Shown: positions 21,990 to 34,184 of the stretch, piece after piece | Numbering within the stretch: position 1 is the first letter of the stretch | How the letters are laid out: every line of letters begins with the position of its first letter | Assembly (NCBI GenBank): GCA_035578905.1 | Contig: JAQJVL010000200.1 | Coordinates: 124,001 to 188,000, forward strand | Length of the DNA: 64,000 nucleotides | Reading direction: 5' to 3' | DNA from: Stictocephala bisonia | Lineage: Eukaryota; Arthropoda; Insecta; Hemiptera; Membracidae | Position numbers and translations under genes: made by a program | The notes under the pieces: model-generated | Database searches by the model: none | Told to the model about the DNA's origin: nothing | What the model saw: the letters and a program-made list of their open reading frames with translations, nothing else

Positions 21990-23427
21990 CCTATGCTTCA
22001 TGTTTCAACTTTGCTACTCGCTGAGCTTGTTACACATGGCTTTCGGCCTCGGCCAGTGACTGTTGACTACAAATAATAGTAAGTTATCAATATATTGTAA
22101 AACACTGTACTAAATTTATTTATTGTTTCTCACTCATATTACTTGCGTAACTACCTATTAATTAGTAGAAACAGCCAATGATATTACTCAGCCTATTTCA
22201 TTTGTTTTTGTTTTTAAATCTGAATATTAATTAAGTAAATAAAATGCCTGGATTAGATTACCATTGAAATGTTTAAGTTCAGTAGAGTGGAGCCCTACAA
22301 TTGAATGTGAATGAAATCACAGTAATGCTTAAAACCTCTGGTTTTACATTATGAAAGATCTAACCTCCTCAATATTACAAAACCATTGTTTACATTCCAA
22401 CAGCTGTTATAACTTTTTGGAAAGCATTATTTACATTTGAACAGCTGTTACTCTACGACTCATGTACTGTAAATCTTCCTCCATGTTATTTTTATTGCCA
22501 AAAAACGTACTTAGGGGCTTACCATATCCTTCAGGGTGAAAATATTTGCAGAATTAAGACCTTATTGCACGACTATGAACAGAAGAAAATTGTTTGACAC
22601 CTCAACCGCTTCAAGGAATAAGGGGGGAGTTGTGTTGACAAAAACGGCTTCACGTTTTATATATAAGGATTATGCACAAAGCTCAGTCTTAAACATATTT
22701 GGGTTTTACTTGAAAGAATTCAGATGTATTTACAAATAAGCTATTAAAGAAACTAAATATTGTTTAACATTCAGAAATGGTACCTTCTGTCAATGAACTC
22801 GAGGCCGTCTCTCAACAATATTCATGATCCGCCCCATTTTACATCTCCACAGTAAGAAGTAGCTATATAATAATTAACAATAGTATTAATAATAAACATA
22901 TTGGCATCCATAAAGTGGTGTTCATTAAAACAAATAATATTAAGATTAGAGTTTTCCAACAATAATAATTGTAGTTCCTCTATTTTAGAAGGGATAGCAC
23001 CTTAAATGTTTAGATACATAAACCGTGAAAATTTATTGCTAGTAAACAACTCTATACAAACATAAGCTTGATATTTAATAATGTTGGTTTCATTTTTTCT
23101 TGTAAATAATGAATTTGTTTACACAGAAATATTAAGTATTTTTGGGTTTTTTTAGTTTTCACTGTTACTACTTAAACCCCTATCTATAAAACAATTAAGT
23201 GATTCATTATTAATACTATTTACAATATGTACATTATTCTTAATCATTGGAGTACTGATTGACTGTGGTTTAGAATATATTGATGTGCTGTCTTGTCACA
23301 CCGTTAGTCATTAAAAGGACAATAATAATAGGACAAAATATCTAATTTATCAAATATTATTTATTTTTAATGAATAATTTTCTTAGTAAATTTAAAGTAT
23401 AATATGATGTTAATAACATTACCCTAC
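21990..23427. other. Non-coding AT-rich stretch, downstream side of the DCST exons
   Basis: This region should contain further 3' exons of the minus-strand DCST gene. I could not recognise any with confidence. ORFs at 22536 and elsewhere show no family resemblance. Confidence 0.4.
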
Positions 23428-26400
23428 CTTGGTGCCTAAGAAGGCAATTTTGAAAGGTCTAACCAATAGATTATATCTCGCCTCCGAGAGGTTGTTGGCC
23501 AAAGAACTGCTGCAAGAATTCATGCGCATTAACTCCTGGATATTACAAAACACGTTTTGCACTGGCCCCATTATAACGATGGCTATGATCCATGCTTGGA
23601 CAATATGTCTTCCAGCTTTGCTACTGAATGATGGTATTGTAAGGAATGTTATACATCTTATCTAAAAACAGGAATAAAAATGACATATATTCAATAAATT
23701 ATGAATTTATTTATTTAAAAAGCTGTAAAGTTCAATTTTTATAATTGTAGACTGGGGCTCCGGAAGTGGCAGTAGGTAAGGGGTGAGGAAGAATATCATT
23801 GTAAAGGGCGTCTTACAAAAGTTCACTGAAAATTAGGTCACTTGATGCAGGAATGACACATCAGACTCCATTCATTGGTTTAGGTTAGTAGTGCATGACC
23901 GAGTCTACAGTTATAAAAATTGTACTGTACCACCAGTTTGCATGGACATCCAAATTTGAATGACAATTAACTTACCTTAGAGTAAAGTATAAATTCTATA
24001 ACAAATCGTGGTTGACCACAAAGACAAGATTGCTTGACAAAATAATTTCAAAATTCAGTAAAAAATTAAAACGACAAACAAAATGAATTTAGTAATGGAA
24101 AATGAAATGTAGTAATGGATATTAAAAATGTATAATCGTTTAGTGAGTTGGTTAAAGCCAACTTCATAAGCTAAAGTTTATTTATTCGGTTTCAATCAGA
24201 ATCAAAATATTTTTTTTAATTTTTAAGAGCAGGTGTTCATTTCACATTGGATAATTAATTAACAACTCTTTCTAAGAAAAAGTCAGCCTTAGTTTTTAAC
24301 AAAGGCTACACTCACTCATGAATATCCATCACGCTCATTCAAAACCAAAATAATGATTGACTTTATAAGAATAAATAAATAAATACTAAGCCAATAAAGG
24401 AAGGCTCAGTAACTGAGTGAAATGCTTCTCTCCCCGGGAGGTCCAAGGTATGATTCTCAGGTTGGTTGATGGTATTACATGTCAATTCTCCCAGCATCAT
24501 AACAAATTGGAAAGCTGCAATAAGTAGTGAATCCTGGTCTAGCAAGCTCGAATAATGACGATCAGTACCTAACATACTGACCAAATATATCGTATGGCTT
24601 TCATAGGCCAGCTACCAACTAATAAGAGATTAAAAATTAGACTAATTTTTAAAAAATCCTAATAAAATAAAATGTACAGTACCAAGTACTTGTGTCTTAA
24701 TGTTTAAATATTGATCTCCCGTCACAGAGTTAAATCCAGGTTTCGTAACCATTCAACACATGCTTCTCGGATTGAATTAAGAAAAGCTAATCCCCTGAAA
24801 AGACAGCAATGGGTAGTCATTAAATATGTGATCCATAGTTTTAAATTTGACTTCGTAATTACATGACTAATCATTTGCTATTCCTCACTTATGTTTCCAG
24901 TAGTTGCGTCTTCCCACACCCATGCGAAAGCGACTCAACATAGTCCACTCATTACGAGGAAAGTCACTCCACCAATGACAGTCATAGGGTCTGATACAAA
25001 AACTTGTTTCAGCCGTCAAACATATCCTAAGTTAGCACCCAGTTGGCTTTTATCGAAAATTTGTTTGAGAATAACTGGGAAGCTAGTCAAACAGGTAGTT
25101 TTCTAGATTGAAGTTCCCCTGCACGTTGTGAGTTATTTTGCAAAATGGGGAGATTCAGAGTAGATAAGATTTTCTTAAACTCTCAGAGAAGTGCCTCTTT
25201 GCATCTTAAATCCGGAATAGCTATGTTGCACAGCACTGGAAGTCATGTTAGATAGGTTGCGATGAGGGACCCGCTGATAGCTCTCATCACCCTATTCAGT
25301 TGTACAACAACTTTTCTTACATGTGCACTGTTAAACCATACAGGAGCACAATATTCAGCAGTGGATAAAGCTATGCAGGACATATCAAAACAGAAAGAGC
25401 ATACACTTGACCTAGCACCCTTCAATAATTATTTTAGAACCTAGAAGCTAAAGCCCAATCCAACAAAGACACAAGTAACCTGCTTTCAACTGAGTAATAG
25501 ACTAGCTTATAAAAATGTTCATCTTTTTCAATGGTGTTAGGCTGGAACATAGTGAACATCCACAGTATTGGGAGTCCGTTTAGATCGATCTCTCTGTTGT
25601 AAGTCACCTACAGAAAACAGCTGCTAAAGTGAGAACCAGAACTAGTATTGTGCAGCAACTTACTGGATCATCGTAGGGACCCAACTCATAGCGTACTACT
25701 ACTTTGTCTCTGATTTACTCCACTGCTGAATATTGCGCTGACAAAATGTCACTCACCCTAAAAGCTGTCCATCATGCCGTAGCCCTTAAGCCCTAACAGA
25801 TTTACTTTATTTTAAGTATATAAAAAATAATGGCAATGATATTGTTAGTCAAAATATTAATCAATATCATTAAATAGAGTTTTTTAGATGTTAAAATTGT
25901 TATTATCTACTTAGCTGTTCTTATATTATAATAGCTAAAGACTAAAATGACTTACTTGTGAAGATAATGCACAGCCAACTGCCAAAATAGAAGTGAATAT
26001 AGCACCCAGGACATACACAGTTCGCTTGCTGAATGCTAAGTCCACCAAGATCATTTCGTAAAATACTATACAATTCATAAAAACAGCTTCATTAATGGCC
26101 TAAATTAGTACAAACTATAATTTTAATTATTTAATGTACAATAAATTTAATCCCTCACATAAAATCAAAAACTAAAAAAGAAAATATAGTTTCTTATATT
26201 GCCCTTTCTGAGGAACAGTTAAACTCAGTTAGTAACCATACTACACTCATCCACACTCATCCTACACTCATAAAACCATTCATATTCGCCTTAAAATACG
26301 CACAACGTTGTGTCGGCGTCTTAAATGTAAGAATGTAAGAATCTACTGAAAAAAACAAAAATCAGAAAGCATTTTCTGCTTTTTACTTTTGCTTCTAATC

Positions 26401-29323
26401 AATTGCAAAATGAACGATATTTTCTAACAAGTGTAATCTCTAACAGAAAATCAAACTAAATGAAGAAAATTGAAAATTAAAAAAAATATCATCATTACCT
26501 GTCTTAATTCTTTTAAAGGTCCAGCATTTGTATTTAGGGGAGATAATAAAGATTTGAATTTTATGCTTAGAAATTAAAAGATTTTCAGTTTTCAGAGGAA
26601 GTTAGACAAACATAATTTTAAAATTTGTGACTTCATTGAATGTATTGTAGCTATTTTCACTAAATTAAAATTAAAATTGATGAAACATTGACTTATTGTT
26701 AAACATGGTGTAGTTCTGTAAATGCCTCCGGTCCTCTTAATAACAGCGTGGATGGCATCAGAGCAAAATTATAAATATATATGTAGGTCTAACAATAAAA
26801 CTATGAGCAACATTGTTAAAAAATCTGATTTAGTTTGATTTACGTGGGTTGAAAATTGCCAGTTTTCAACAAAAGGTGGTCAAAAGTTTATAAAGAAGAA
26901 GAATCTGAACAGAAAATTATAGTTAATAAATAAATTAAGGCAAACAAATAAATAATTTTCAGAAAAAAATAAATAATTTAGACAAACAAATAATTATTTT
27001 AGACAAAAAACTAATACACACATCCTGCATGTAAAAGTAAAACAGTCTAAAAGTTTAAACTATCTAAGGGAAGAAATTCTTATTGAAAATATATATACTC
27101 AATTATAATATAATGGCATCAAAATATTTACATAAGAAAACAGTCCACAATCATAATATGAAAAAAAACAAATACGAACATTATATAACACAAATGTTTA
27201 GTGCCACTAGTACCTTCTTCAGATTAGAAGGGATACACCTCTAAAAAAGGTTAGACATTGTTTCACTAATTAACAGTCTAGTATATAAGATTTCTGACAA
27301 GCTGATACCGCAAGCTGAGTACCACTGTACGTGTCGGGGCGGGTGGGTGGGTCAGTACCAATGTACGTGTAGGGGTGGGTGGGTAGGTCAGTACCACTGT
27401 ACGTGTAGGGGCGAGTGGGTGGGTCAGTACCAATGTACGTGTAATGTAAAACCTGCAGTTATTGTTAGTAAATGACGACAAAAAAAAATATTTTGAATTC
27501 ATGCCTTAACATGAGTTATAAAATGCTATTATTGGTGTGTTTTTATTACTTACATTATTACCCCTACACGTACATTGGGCGGTGTACCTGGTCGGCTTGT
27601 ACTGTCTGGTAGGAATCTAGGACCTGTACCTTGTCAATAATTTCAATCTTTTCAGCCCTCAGTCTTCATCTTTTTCTACAATCTTCTTCTACCTCTATAA
27701 GTGCTTACATTAACAAGAAAAATAACACTTCTTACAGTATGCTTCTATTCTCGAGAAGCAGCTACTTAAAGACAAATATATTTTCAGATTTTTAAAATGT
27801 TAAGTATGCATTTCAAAATAAACGGACATTCTGCTTGATATTTTGAATTCATTGGGAGTACCTTTTCTCACTATGCTGAGGCCTTACGCCCCAGGGAAAA
27901 GTCAACTAGCGCCATACACTTCTAAGTGAATTTCGGTGCTGAAAACCTGGACAGAAACAGTTACGCAAACTTGATAATATAAACGTTATCCCTAGCTCCT
28001 GTTGATCACGAATAGCCTGATCCTAGTTTCCTCTATAGAGGAGTTAGTCTATAGCAATTTACAGTCCTGAATGTTGATCTGGGATTCTAGTGCAATGTTC
28101 AATTACCTATACACTAAAACCACTTTTGATGAAAGCAACAACTCCAAAACATACAATAGCTAACAAAGGCCTTTTGAAGATTAGAATAATCATTAAATGG
28201 CTTATCAGTCTGATTTCCCCAAAATATTTCAACAGAATAGTACAAAATTCACTGCTGCCAAATAAGATAACATTAAGATAAGTTTTGCTTGTTCCTTTGA
28301 AATCTTCGCTTGGTAGTGCAAAAATAATTATCTACTGCAGTTACTGCTTATATACTTTACAGTAAAGAACACTAACTAGGTAAATGTTATCGATATGAAT
28401 AACCGCTGGAAAAGTTCAAGTTATTCATTATCATTTTTTTTCTTTTATGTTATTTGCATCTCAATGGGTACATAGATTAAACACAATTAATTATTTGTAT
28501 GGCAAAAATGTAATTCCTATATTTTTAACATTTAGAGTTGGAAGGTTAGGTTCCTCTGTAAACACATAAGTGGCCCATAGACATGATTGCAAAGTTCAAA
28601 ATTATGGAAAACCTATACCTGGCCATACTCTTCTCCAAAACAAAATTTCTATCAATGGTAACCATGAAAGTAGTTGAATCCCTTTCTCCCCATTACAGTA
28701 GTTCCCAAGTTGTAATGGAAGAATGGAACTAGCCCACCAATGAACAGCAGATAGATATATACAGAACACCCTGTAACCCTCCTAATCTAAACATCAGATA
28801 GATATATACCTCTCAAACTTTTTATTTATAAACTGTGATATACAGTGGTTTACTCTATGGAACGTCCCTTCCCCACCACTGCTATTTACCCAGAAACTAC
28901 TAAAATGCAGTTAGCCTTCTGAAACCCAAGGAAGGTGCAAGTGGTGCCAAAAATTTGAATCTTGAGTTGTGCCGTTTTTGTTTTTCCTGTGTATGTGTTT
29001 GTACACTTATCTTTTCTGGTAAGTTCTCTAATGCCCTATCTCATTATTCTTTTAATTATATTAATTGCTGATCTACTGCTTTATAACCTAAACTCATTAT
29101 TTATGAAAATATTTGTTAGTTAATCAAAAGTCACATATTGCTAGTAAATATTAATACAAATACTGGAGTTTCAAAATAAAAAAGCTTAAAGAGTACTTAC
29201 CCTGTCCAAAAAATGCCCCAAGACAAAATCCAACAAACAATCTCAGAATGAAGTACTCAGAAACATTTCCAAATAAGAGTCGATGCAAGCATGGAGTCGA
29301 TTTTGCAGTGGTCGCTTCAAGTC
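23428..29323 (-). CDS. DC-STAMP-domain membrane protein, three exons seen (DCST1/DCST2, sneaky-like)
   Basis: Three minus-strand exons join in phase. Exon a is 29323-29201, with ILRLFVGFCLGAFFG. Exon b is 26065-25956, with VYVLGAIFTSILAVGCALSS. Exon c is 23661-23428, with IRCITFLTIPSF, AGRHIVQAWIIAIVIMGPVQ and NIQELMRMNSCSSSLANN. Each exon is bounded by AG and GT with strong donors (gtaagt twice). The order of membrane segment, S-Q-[IV]-RC, GR followed by a membrane segment ending GP-N, and then N-E-C-L-N matches the N-terminal half of DCST1/DCST2 proteins. In Drosophila the relative sneaky acts in sperm membrane breakdown after entry. About 155 residues and three or four hydrophobic segments are visible. 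The start exon, the DC-STAMP core and the C-terminal RING region were not found, so this could be a complete gene with exons I missed or a partial one. An alternative acceptor for exon b at 26099 exists but breaks the phase. Confidence 0.72.
23662..24390. other. Intron sequence, nothing recognised
   Basis: This is the 5' flank of DCST exon c. It is AT-rich, with no coding frame or repeat family that I could identify. Confidence 0.4.
24395..24605 (+). repeat. Probable tRNA-derived SINE
   Basis: The head aaggctcagtaactgagtg resembles a tRNA A box. About 35 bases later ggtatgattctcagg resembles a B box (GGTTCGATTCC). The unit lies in a DCST intron. No terminal duplication was established. Confidence 0.4.
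24880..25110 (-). pseudogene. Unclassified degraded coding-like stretch
   Basis: The minus strand shows a short peptide-like run including VSDPMTVIGGVTFLVMSGL, and the plus strand a 71-codon ORF. Neither could be assigned. It lies just upstream of LINE debris and may belong to it. Confidence 0.2.
25243..25425 (-). pseudogene. LINE C-terminal relic
   Basis: The minus strand reads ALSTAEYCAPVWFNSAHVRK followed by LNRVMRAISGSL. This matches the post-catalytic segment YSTAEYCAPVW..S.HV found in many insect LINE proteins. Only this block survives. The overlapping plus-strand ORF is its antisense shadow. Confidence 0.65.
25545..25790 (+). pseudogene. Second LINE C-terminal relic, opposite orientation
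   Basis: The plus strand reads EHPQYWESV, then LQKTAAKVRTRTSIVQQLTG and finally FTPLLNIAL, where related elements have YSTAEYCA. It is the same protein region as the minus-strand relic 150 bases away, so two old copies lie tail to tail. There are several stops. Confidence 0.55.
26195..26345 (+). repeat. SINE-A 3' fragment
   Basis: It begins within ttgccctttctgaggaacag and runs through the family's 3' end to the direct tail gtaagaatgtaagaat. The 5' part is missing. Confidence 0.75.
26350..27130. other. AT-rich intron sequence, nothing recognised
   Basis: The stretch contains simple runs such as aaataaataat and a gcctccggtcctcttaata segment near 26730 that resembles part of the SINE-A body. 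No gene was seen. Confidence 0.35.
27140..27245 (-). repeat. Dispersed repeat R, degenerate copy
   Basis: On the minus strand it reads gaagaaggtactagtggcac then taaacatttgtg, like the copies at 46235-46380 and 48427-48560. Confidence 0.5.
27319..27442 (+). repeat. 36-bp minisatellite with G-quadruplex-like core
   Basis: Units begin gtacca at 27319, 27355, 27391 and 27427, an exact 36-base period with three full units and a partial one. The first unit contains ggggcgggtgggtggg (27336-27351), four G-runs with one-base loops. Because 36 is a multiple of three, the minus strand reads as a 12-residue repeat (about THPPAPTRTVVL), but no start or context supports a protein. A related array is at 38218-38370. 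Confidence 0.9.
27445..28914. other. Intron sequence without recognised genes
   Basis: An inverted single unit of the minisatellite motif (cccctacacgtacattgggc) occurs at 27560. Nothing else could be identified. Confidence 0.35.
28915..29060 (+). repeat. Dispersed repeat R, plus copy
   Basis: It contains aaggaaggtgcaagtggtgc, ctgtgtatgtgtttgta and the donor-like ttttctggtaagttctc, collinear with the copy at 48427-48560. Confidence 0.5.
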
Positions 29324-29619
29324 CTGTTATAAACTAAATTTTAACATTTTTATATTATATCCTAGTAAACAGTTGCTTCTGAATTTAAAGAAATAAAAGG
29401 TATACATAAGTCTAGTTTTAAGCTTTTGCATCTTCCAAAAACTGTGGATACGATTCATAATATCTTAGGAGTGTAGTATCCATGAATATAATATCCACAA
29501 TAAACATCTATTGCCTGTTATATGTGTCATTTAATTCTTTCTTTTAAAACAGAGGCTATGTTTCTTTTTAACTTTTATCATAAGACATGTTAAAGTCCTA
29601 AACTACATTCCCTCTGTTC

Positions 29620-29637
29620 AAAAAAAAAAAAAAAAAA
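29620..29637. repeat. Poly-A run
   Basis: An 18-base A homopolymer. No retroelement body was recognised upstream. Confidence 0.8.
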
Positions 29638-29821
29638 TTAAACTCTCTTCTCCATAAAAAAGTATGCAGATTGGAAATCTACTTTATAATCATAAAGTTA
29701 ATACTATTGACAATAATAAGCGCAAAATGTATTTGAAATAAAAAGACAAATAAGATATGTTATCAATCTAGATTTCGAGGTGTTTCAAGCAATTGTAGTG
29801 ACAATAAGTAGCAAAAGCAAT

Positions 29822-30255
29822 TGGTGGCGCAGTGCTGTAACCCAGCTACATGGGGACAAAGTGTTTGGGAGATTGTAGGCGATAGGTTGGATGCTCGGTC
29901 CTCTTAATACCGACATGGCGTGCGCTTTTGATGGTTGCTACTGGCGTGGACACTACTAGAGAAGTCTAGGGTGTCCATGTTGGGTGGTAGTCATTGTGCG
30001 GATGTTGTGTGGGGGAGATAACTGAGAATCAGGCTTGTCAATTAGCTGAAAATCAGACCAGCACTACGTTGTTTGGATTCCACGTAAAGCTAGGTCCCTT
30101 AGTTGCCCTGGCTGTTGGGCTATTAATAAATTGCCCTTTTTGAGGAACAGTTAAACTCAGTTAGTAACCAGACTACCCTCATCCACACTCATATAACTAT
30201 TCATATTCGCCTTAAGATACCAACAACGTTGTGTCGGCGTCTCATATGTAAGAAT
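29822..30255 (+). repeat. SINE-A full-length copy
   Basis: The head tggtggcgcagtgctgtaac fits a tRNA A box (TGGCGCAGTG). The body continues for about 430 bases through accagcactacgttgtttgg and ctttttgaggaacagttaaa to gtcggcgtctcatatgtaag. It is collinear with 36374-36820. Confidence 0.8.
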
Positions 30256-30259
30256 TTTA

Positions 30260-32925
30260 TCTAGAAGAGTACCATGTGCAGATGTAAATTTATAATTTAA
30301 TAAATAGGCAGAAGAAGCATTTTTATTAAATGTAGATGAAGTATCAGCTACAAACCATTATACTGAATTGAGTTATTACCACTACCTTATGTTTAATTGT
30401 ATAAGATGGCAACTATTAGATGCTTTCTTTTCAAAAGCGTTATATAAAATTTCTATATATATAACGCTTTGATTTCAGGTATAATTTTTTTACAATTCTA
30501 TTACATCAAGCAGTAGAAAAATCTGCTCGATGTAATCGAATTGTTAAAAACATTATTACAAAAAAAGAAAAAATCACTTTAGATTTGCGTAGTGTTTTAA
30601 TTTTCTTCTTTGCACAAAGATTGTAACAAAACAATGAAAAAGTGGCGTACTTGTATTGGTAACTTTCCCTCTTATATTCTTGCTATCATCAATGTGGACA
30701 TATTTCTATATCAAAAGTTAAAAATAAACATATTTCTAATGTTGGTACTGTTGTGTCTTGTATAAATAAAAGAACAATGTCTAGGAGATTAATAAGGTTA
30801 AGAGTTCAGCCAGTTACCGGTGTAATTAAATTGTTAGATACACTACGATTGTTAGGTCAACTCTTAAAAAGAAAAAAGTACAAGATAAGAATGAAGTCAT
30901 ATTCAAAATAATTTGAACACTGAACTATCACTGTTACAAAAGGAAACAGTGATTATTAATACTGATAAACCAAGAATATAACGATTAATTAAAGGTTTTA
31001 TCTAGATTTGAATGCAAGTCATCTAAAACACAAAAATGTGTTGAGTAAAAGGTTTTAGAATGAAGTAACAGTTATAAGAGTGCTTATTAATCTTATTTAA
31101 TAAAGACTTCATGAAATTTGTAAAGTCTCACCTTTTTATAAAATTGTCTTTACAAAAACTTTTAATTTCAAAGAAATATACACAATTTAGAACAATGTCT
31201 TGAAATACAATATGAGTATAATTTTTTCGGTATGTGAGCCAGAGAGGACATGAGTATGTTTGGTCTGTGATAGAACCAACTGTGGGGGTTCTCTTTAATT
31301 ACTACAAAATGAGAAGGTATGTGTACAAGGTATAGTATCTTGCTTCTCCTCTTTATCTTTGGAACATCTTTATTTGTGAATAAGGATGAATGTTATCTGG
31401 CCTGTCTTGCATATTTACCTGTTTATGTACAATAGCAAGTTTTGTAGGCTTCATAATTAATCATAAACAAAAATACATTATGGAAAATGTTTTAATTTAA
31501 TATACCATTACTAATATATTGATTTAATGTAGGCTATATTTCTCATTTGTTATTTATTATATTATTGTATTTATTATTACTTTTAGGTTAAAGCATGTTA
31601 CTGTTGGTAATATTTTTAGTTATTTATTTAACTTATCTATTAATAAGAGTAATATTATGGTTTATATTATGTGCATGAAGTGAGCTCAAGAAACCCCAGC
31701 ATGAACTTTAAGAATAAATTGAACTGCTTTAGTGTAACTGGTTTTGTAAACTGTTCTAAAGCATGCAAATAAAATAAAAAATTATCTGTTATCTGTTTAA
31801 TCTACAGTTTTTCATTAATAGTTTTCCTTTTACCAATAACCTCAAAACTCACCTTCCCATCCTTTTGGGAAAATTTTAAGGAAGTTCCAAGGCCCTCCAT
31901 ATTTATCTCTAAAAAATAATTTAGGCTTTTTCATCGCTCTTCTTTTTTATGGAATTGGCTTTTAAATTATAGTTTGCTATTTCAGTTACAAATGAAATAT
32001 TTATATTAAATAGTGTGCAAGTATATAAAATATATAGATGGACAAATTACAAACCATATGTTTTATTAAATACATTAGTCAAGCTAGTACATTTTTTCTT
32101 AAATAATAATTTTAATTTGTTGGGAATTTTTTTAACACAATTATCAATATGTTACAATTAATTAATTATATTGTTTAATAGAAAGTATTAAACATTGTTC
32201 TACATAGCAGAACACTTATCTCAACTATAATTAACTATCTGAAGTAGCTTATAATTTGAATGAATCCTGAAAACTCCTCTTTCTTAAGTTCACACTTGAT
32301 TTCACATTGGCTTGTAAACCTGAGCGTGACTATTCAATAAGTGAAGTAGAAGCTGTATATTCAAATCTTGTACCTTGAACTCCACAATCCAGACCTAAAC
32401 CACCACACATAACTCTATGCACTATTATTTGATTTTGACTATGTCCTAAAATAGCATTTAGAGTATTTGGGCCAGCCTCACATAGCAGACATAGATGAAG
32501 AGAGTACACTAAAATAGGAATCTAAATTCAAGTGGAACTTACCAGTCACTTTGTCTATATGGGAAGTGAGAAATATCCTACATCTACTTTTGAAAATACA
32601 AAATACTCTTAAAAGTAATACAAAAAATATAATGCACTATAATTATTTCTTTTCACAACTAATATGATGGAATATCAGTTATGGAATGCTCAGAAAGTGG
32701 AGACCTCCTGAGTGAACATTATAGACTATACAACACATTATAGGAAGTTGAAATTGTTCCTCACTTTGATAGTGGCACAGCGTTCAGTGGTCGCAAAACA
32801 AATGACCGTGCTGGTGATCACTGGCTAATTATATGTGGACCAATCTGTCCATAGAGTTTTCGGTTTAGAATTCCTCGAACGAATAGTCTTAAAAAATTAG
32901 TACAACTATTTTTAAGACATGGATT
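30260..32925. other. Long AT-rich stretch upstream of the visible DCST exons
   Basis: Many stops occur in all frames. I saw no domain, exon or complete repeat here, although 5' exons of the DCST gene could be hidden. A short inverted pair, aatctgctcgatgtaat / attacatcaagcagtag, lies near 30505-30540. Confidence 0.3.
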
Positions 32926-32928
32926 TAA

Positions 32929-33278
32929 ACAGTACAAGTAAACGTCACACAACACAAATTTATTACAATATAAGCACAAAATGTACAAATATATTAAAAT
33001 ACAAGTACAAAATGCACGAATATTATGGTGATCGATTTCGGTGAACCACGCTCACCTTCCTCAGACCAGAGGGATTTACAAAAGAATCCCTAGATTCTTT
33101 CCCCCCCCCCCCCTAGATGATTTTTTTGTGAATCCCTCTGGTCTGAGGAAGGTGAGCGTGGTTCACCGAAATCGATCACCATAATATTCGTGCATTTTGT
33201 ACTTGTATTGTAATATATTTGTACATTTTATGCTTATATTGTAATAAATTTGTGTTGTGTGACGTTTACTTGTACTGT
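32929..33278. repeat. 350-bp near-perfect palindrome
   Basis: The left arm, from acagtacaagtaaacgtcac, is matched inversely by the right arm ending gtgacgtttacttgtactgt. Each arm is about 155 bases, containing ggtgatcgatttcggtgaac and its inverse. The centre is about 40 bases with a run of 13 C (33101-33113). The arm sequence (ctgaggaaggtgagcgtgg) resembles the ends of other dispersed repeats in the window, so two copies of one repeat joined head to head is likely. Confidence 0.9.
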
Positions 33279-33289
33279 ATATATACCAA

Positions 33290-34180
33290 CACGTATTATG
33301 CTAATTAAAAACTATGGATTTAAAGTCAAAACAATATGGCTTACAAATTTCAAATTTTAATTTATTATTGTTTCATGTTTATTATCACCTGAATAAAGCC
33401 AATCAACTACCTTATAATAAAATTGATAGAAATGATTATGAACGGAAAAATGTTTACCATTTTATTTTGAAATTAGATCTTCAAAGGAGGTACACCTGAG
33501 AGTATGTGATAAGACAGACAGTTACTCGCTACTGCATTAAAGATTCTGTCAATAGCATTTCCATGCTAAATGAAAGGTTTTTTTGTGAAATTACATAAAT
33601 AAATACTAAATAATAACTTAAGAGCAAATGTAAATAAAATATATTCAGTAAAATACGATTTAGAAAGCCTTATATAACGCTATTTCCAAACTAAATTTTA
33701 AAAGTTTTCACCGGGTCCCCATCTCGTTGGGGCACTACAAGACTTATTAAGTATTTAGAAATCCATGAAGCTCCACTGGAGTTAACCTAAATTAATAATT
33801 TTCAATGTGGTGCTCCTCAGCTAATTCACTTTAGCTATCAACTGATGTATGACGATGTTAAAAATAAAAATTTGTTTTAGACTATACACAGAGTTGAAAA
33901 AAAAAAATGGGACACTTTACTTTTATTTAGTTGCAGTTATTATGTTTTATTGGTCGACTATTACGAAACAATAGGAGTTTTATTATGAACTACCATCCTA
34001 ATGAAATGGTATAACAGTTTGGTAATTAGGTGAGTTCGGGATATTTTGACTGAACTTTGAACATTGCATTATCTTGAATATTAAAAGGGTTTCTCTTTTC
34101 AATAAGAAATTAAAGTTAATTTCAATCTTCAACATGCCTTTGACAGTTGTAGAGTGTACTAAACCTGTTGCTTTAATTGA
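33290..34180. other. AT-rich stretch, no gene recognised
   Basis: ORFs at 33314 and 33998 (minus) are short and match nothing I know. A run of 11 A near 33900 lies at the probable left edge of the Tc1 relic. Confidence 0.35.
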
Positions 34181-34184
34181 ATGA

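Noticed and set aside
27278..27502. 74-codon minus-strand ORF with THPPAPTRTVVL repeats
   Set aside because: The repeat period is that of the minisatellite; there is no start context, flanking homology or exon structure.
28090..28281. 63-codon ORF in a DCST intron
   Set aside because: No recognisable domain, splice signals or relation to neighbouring exons.
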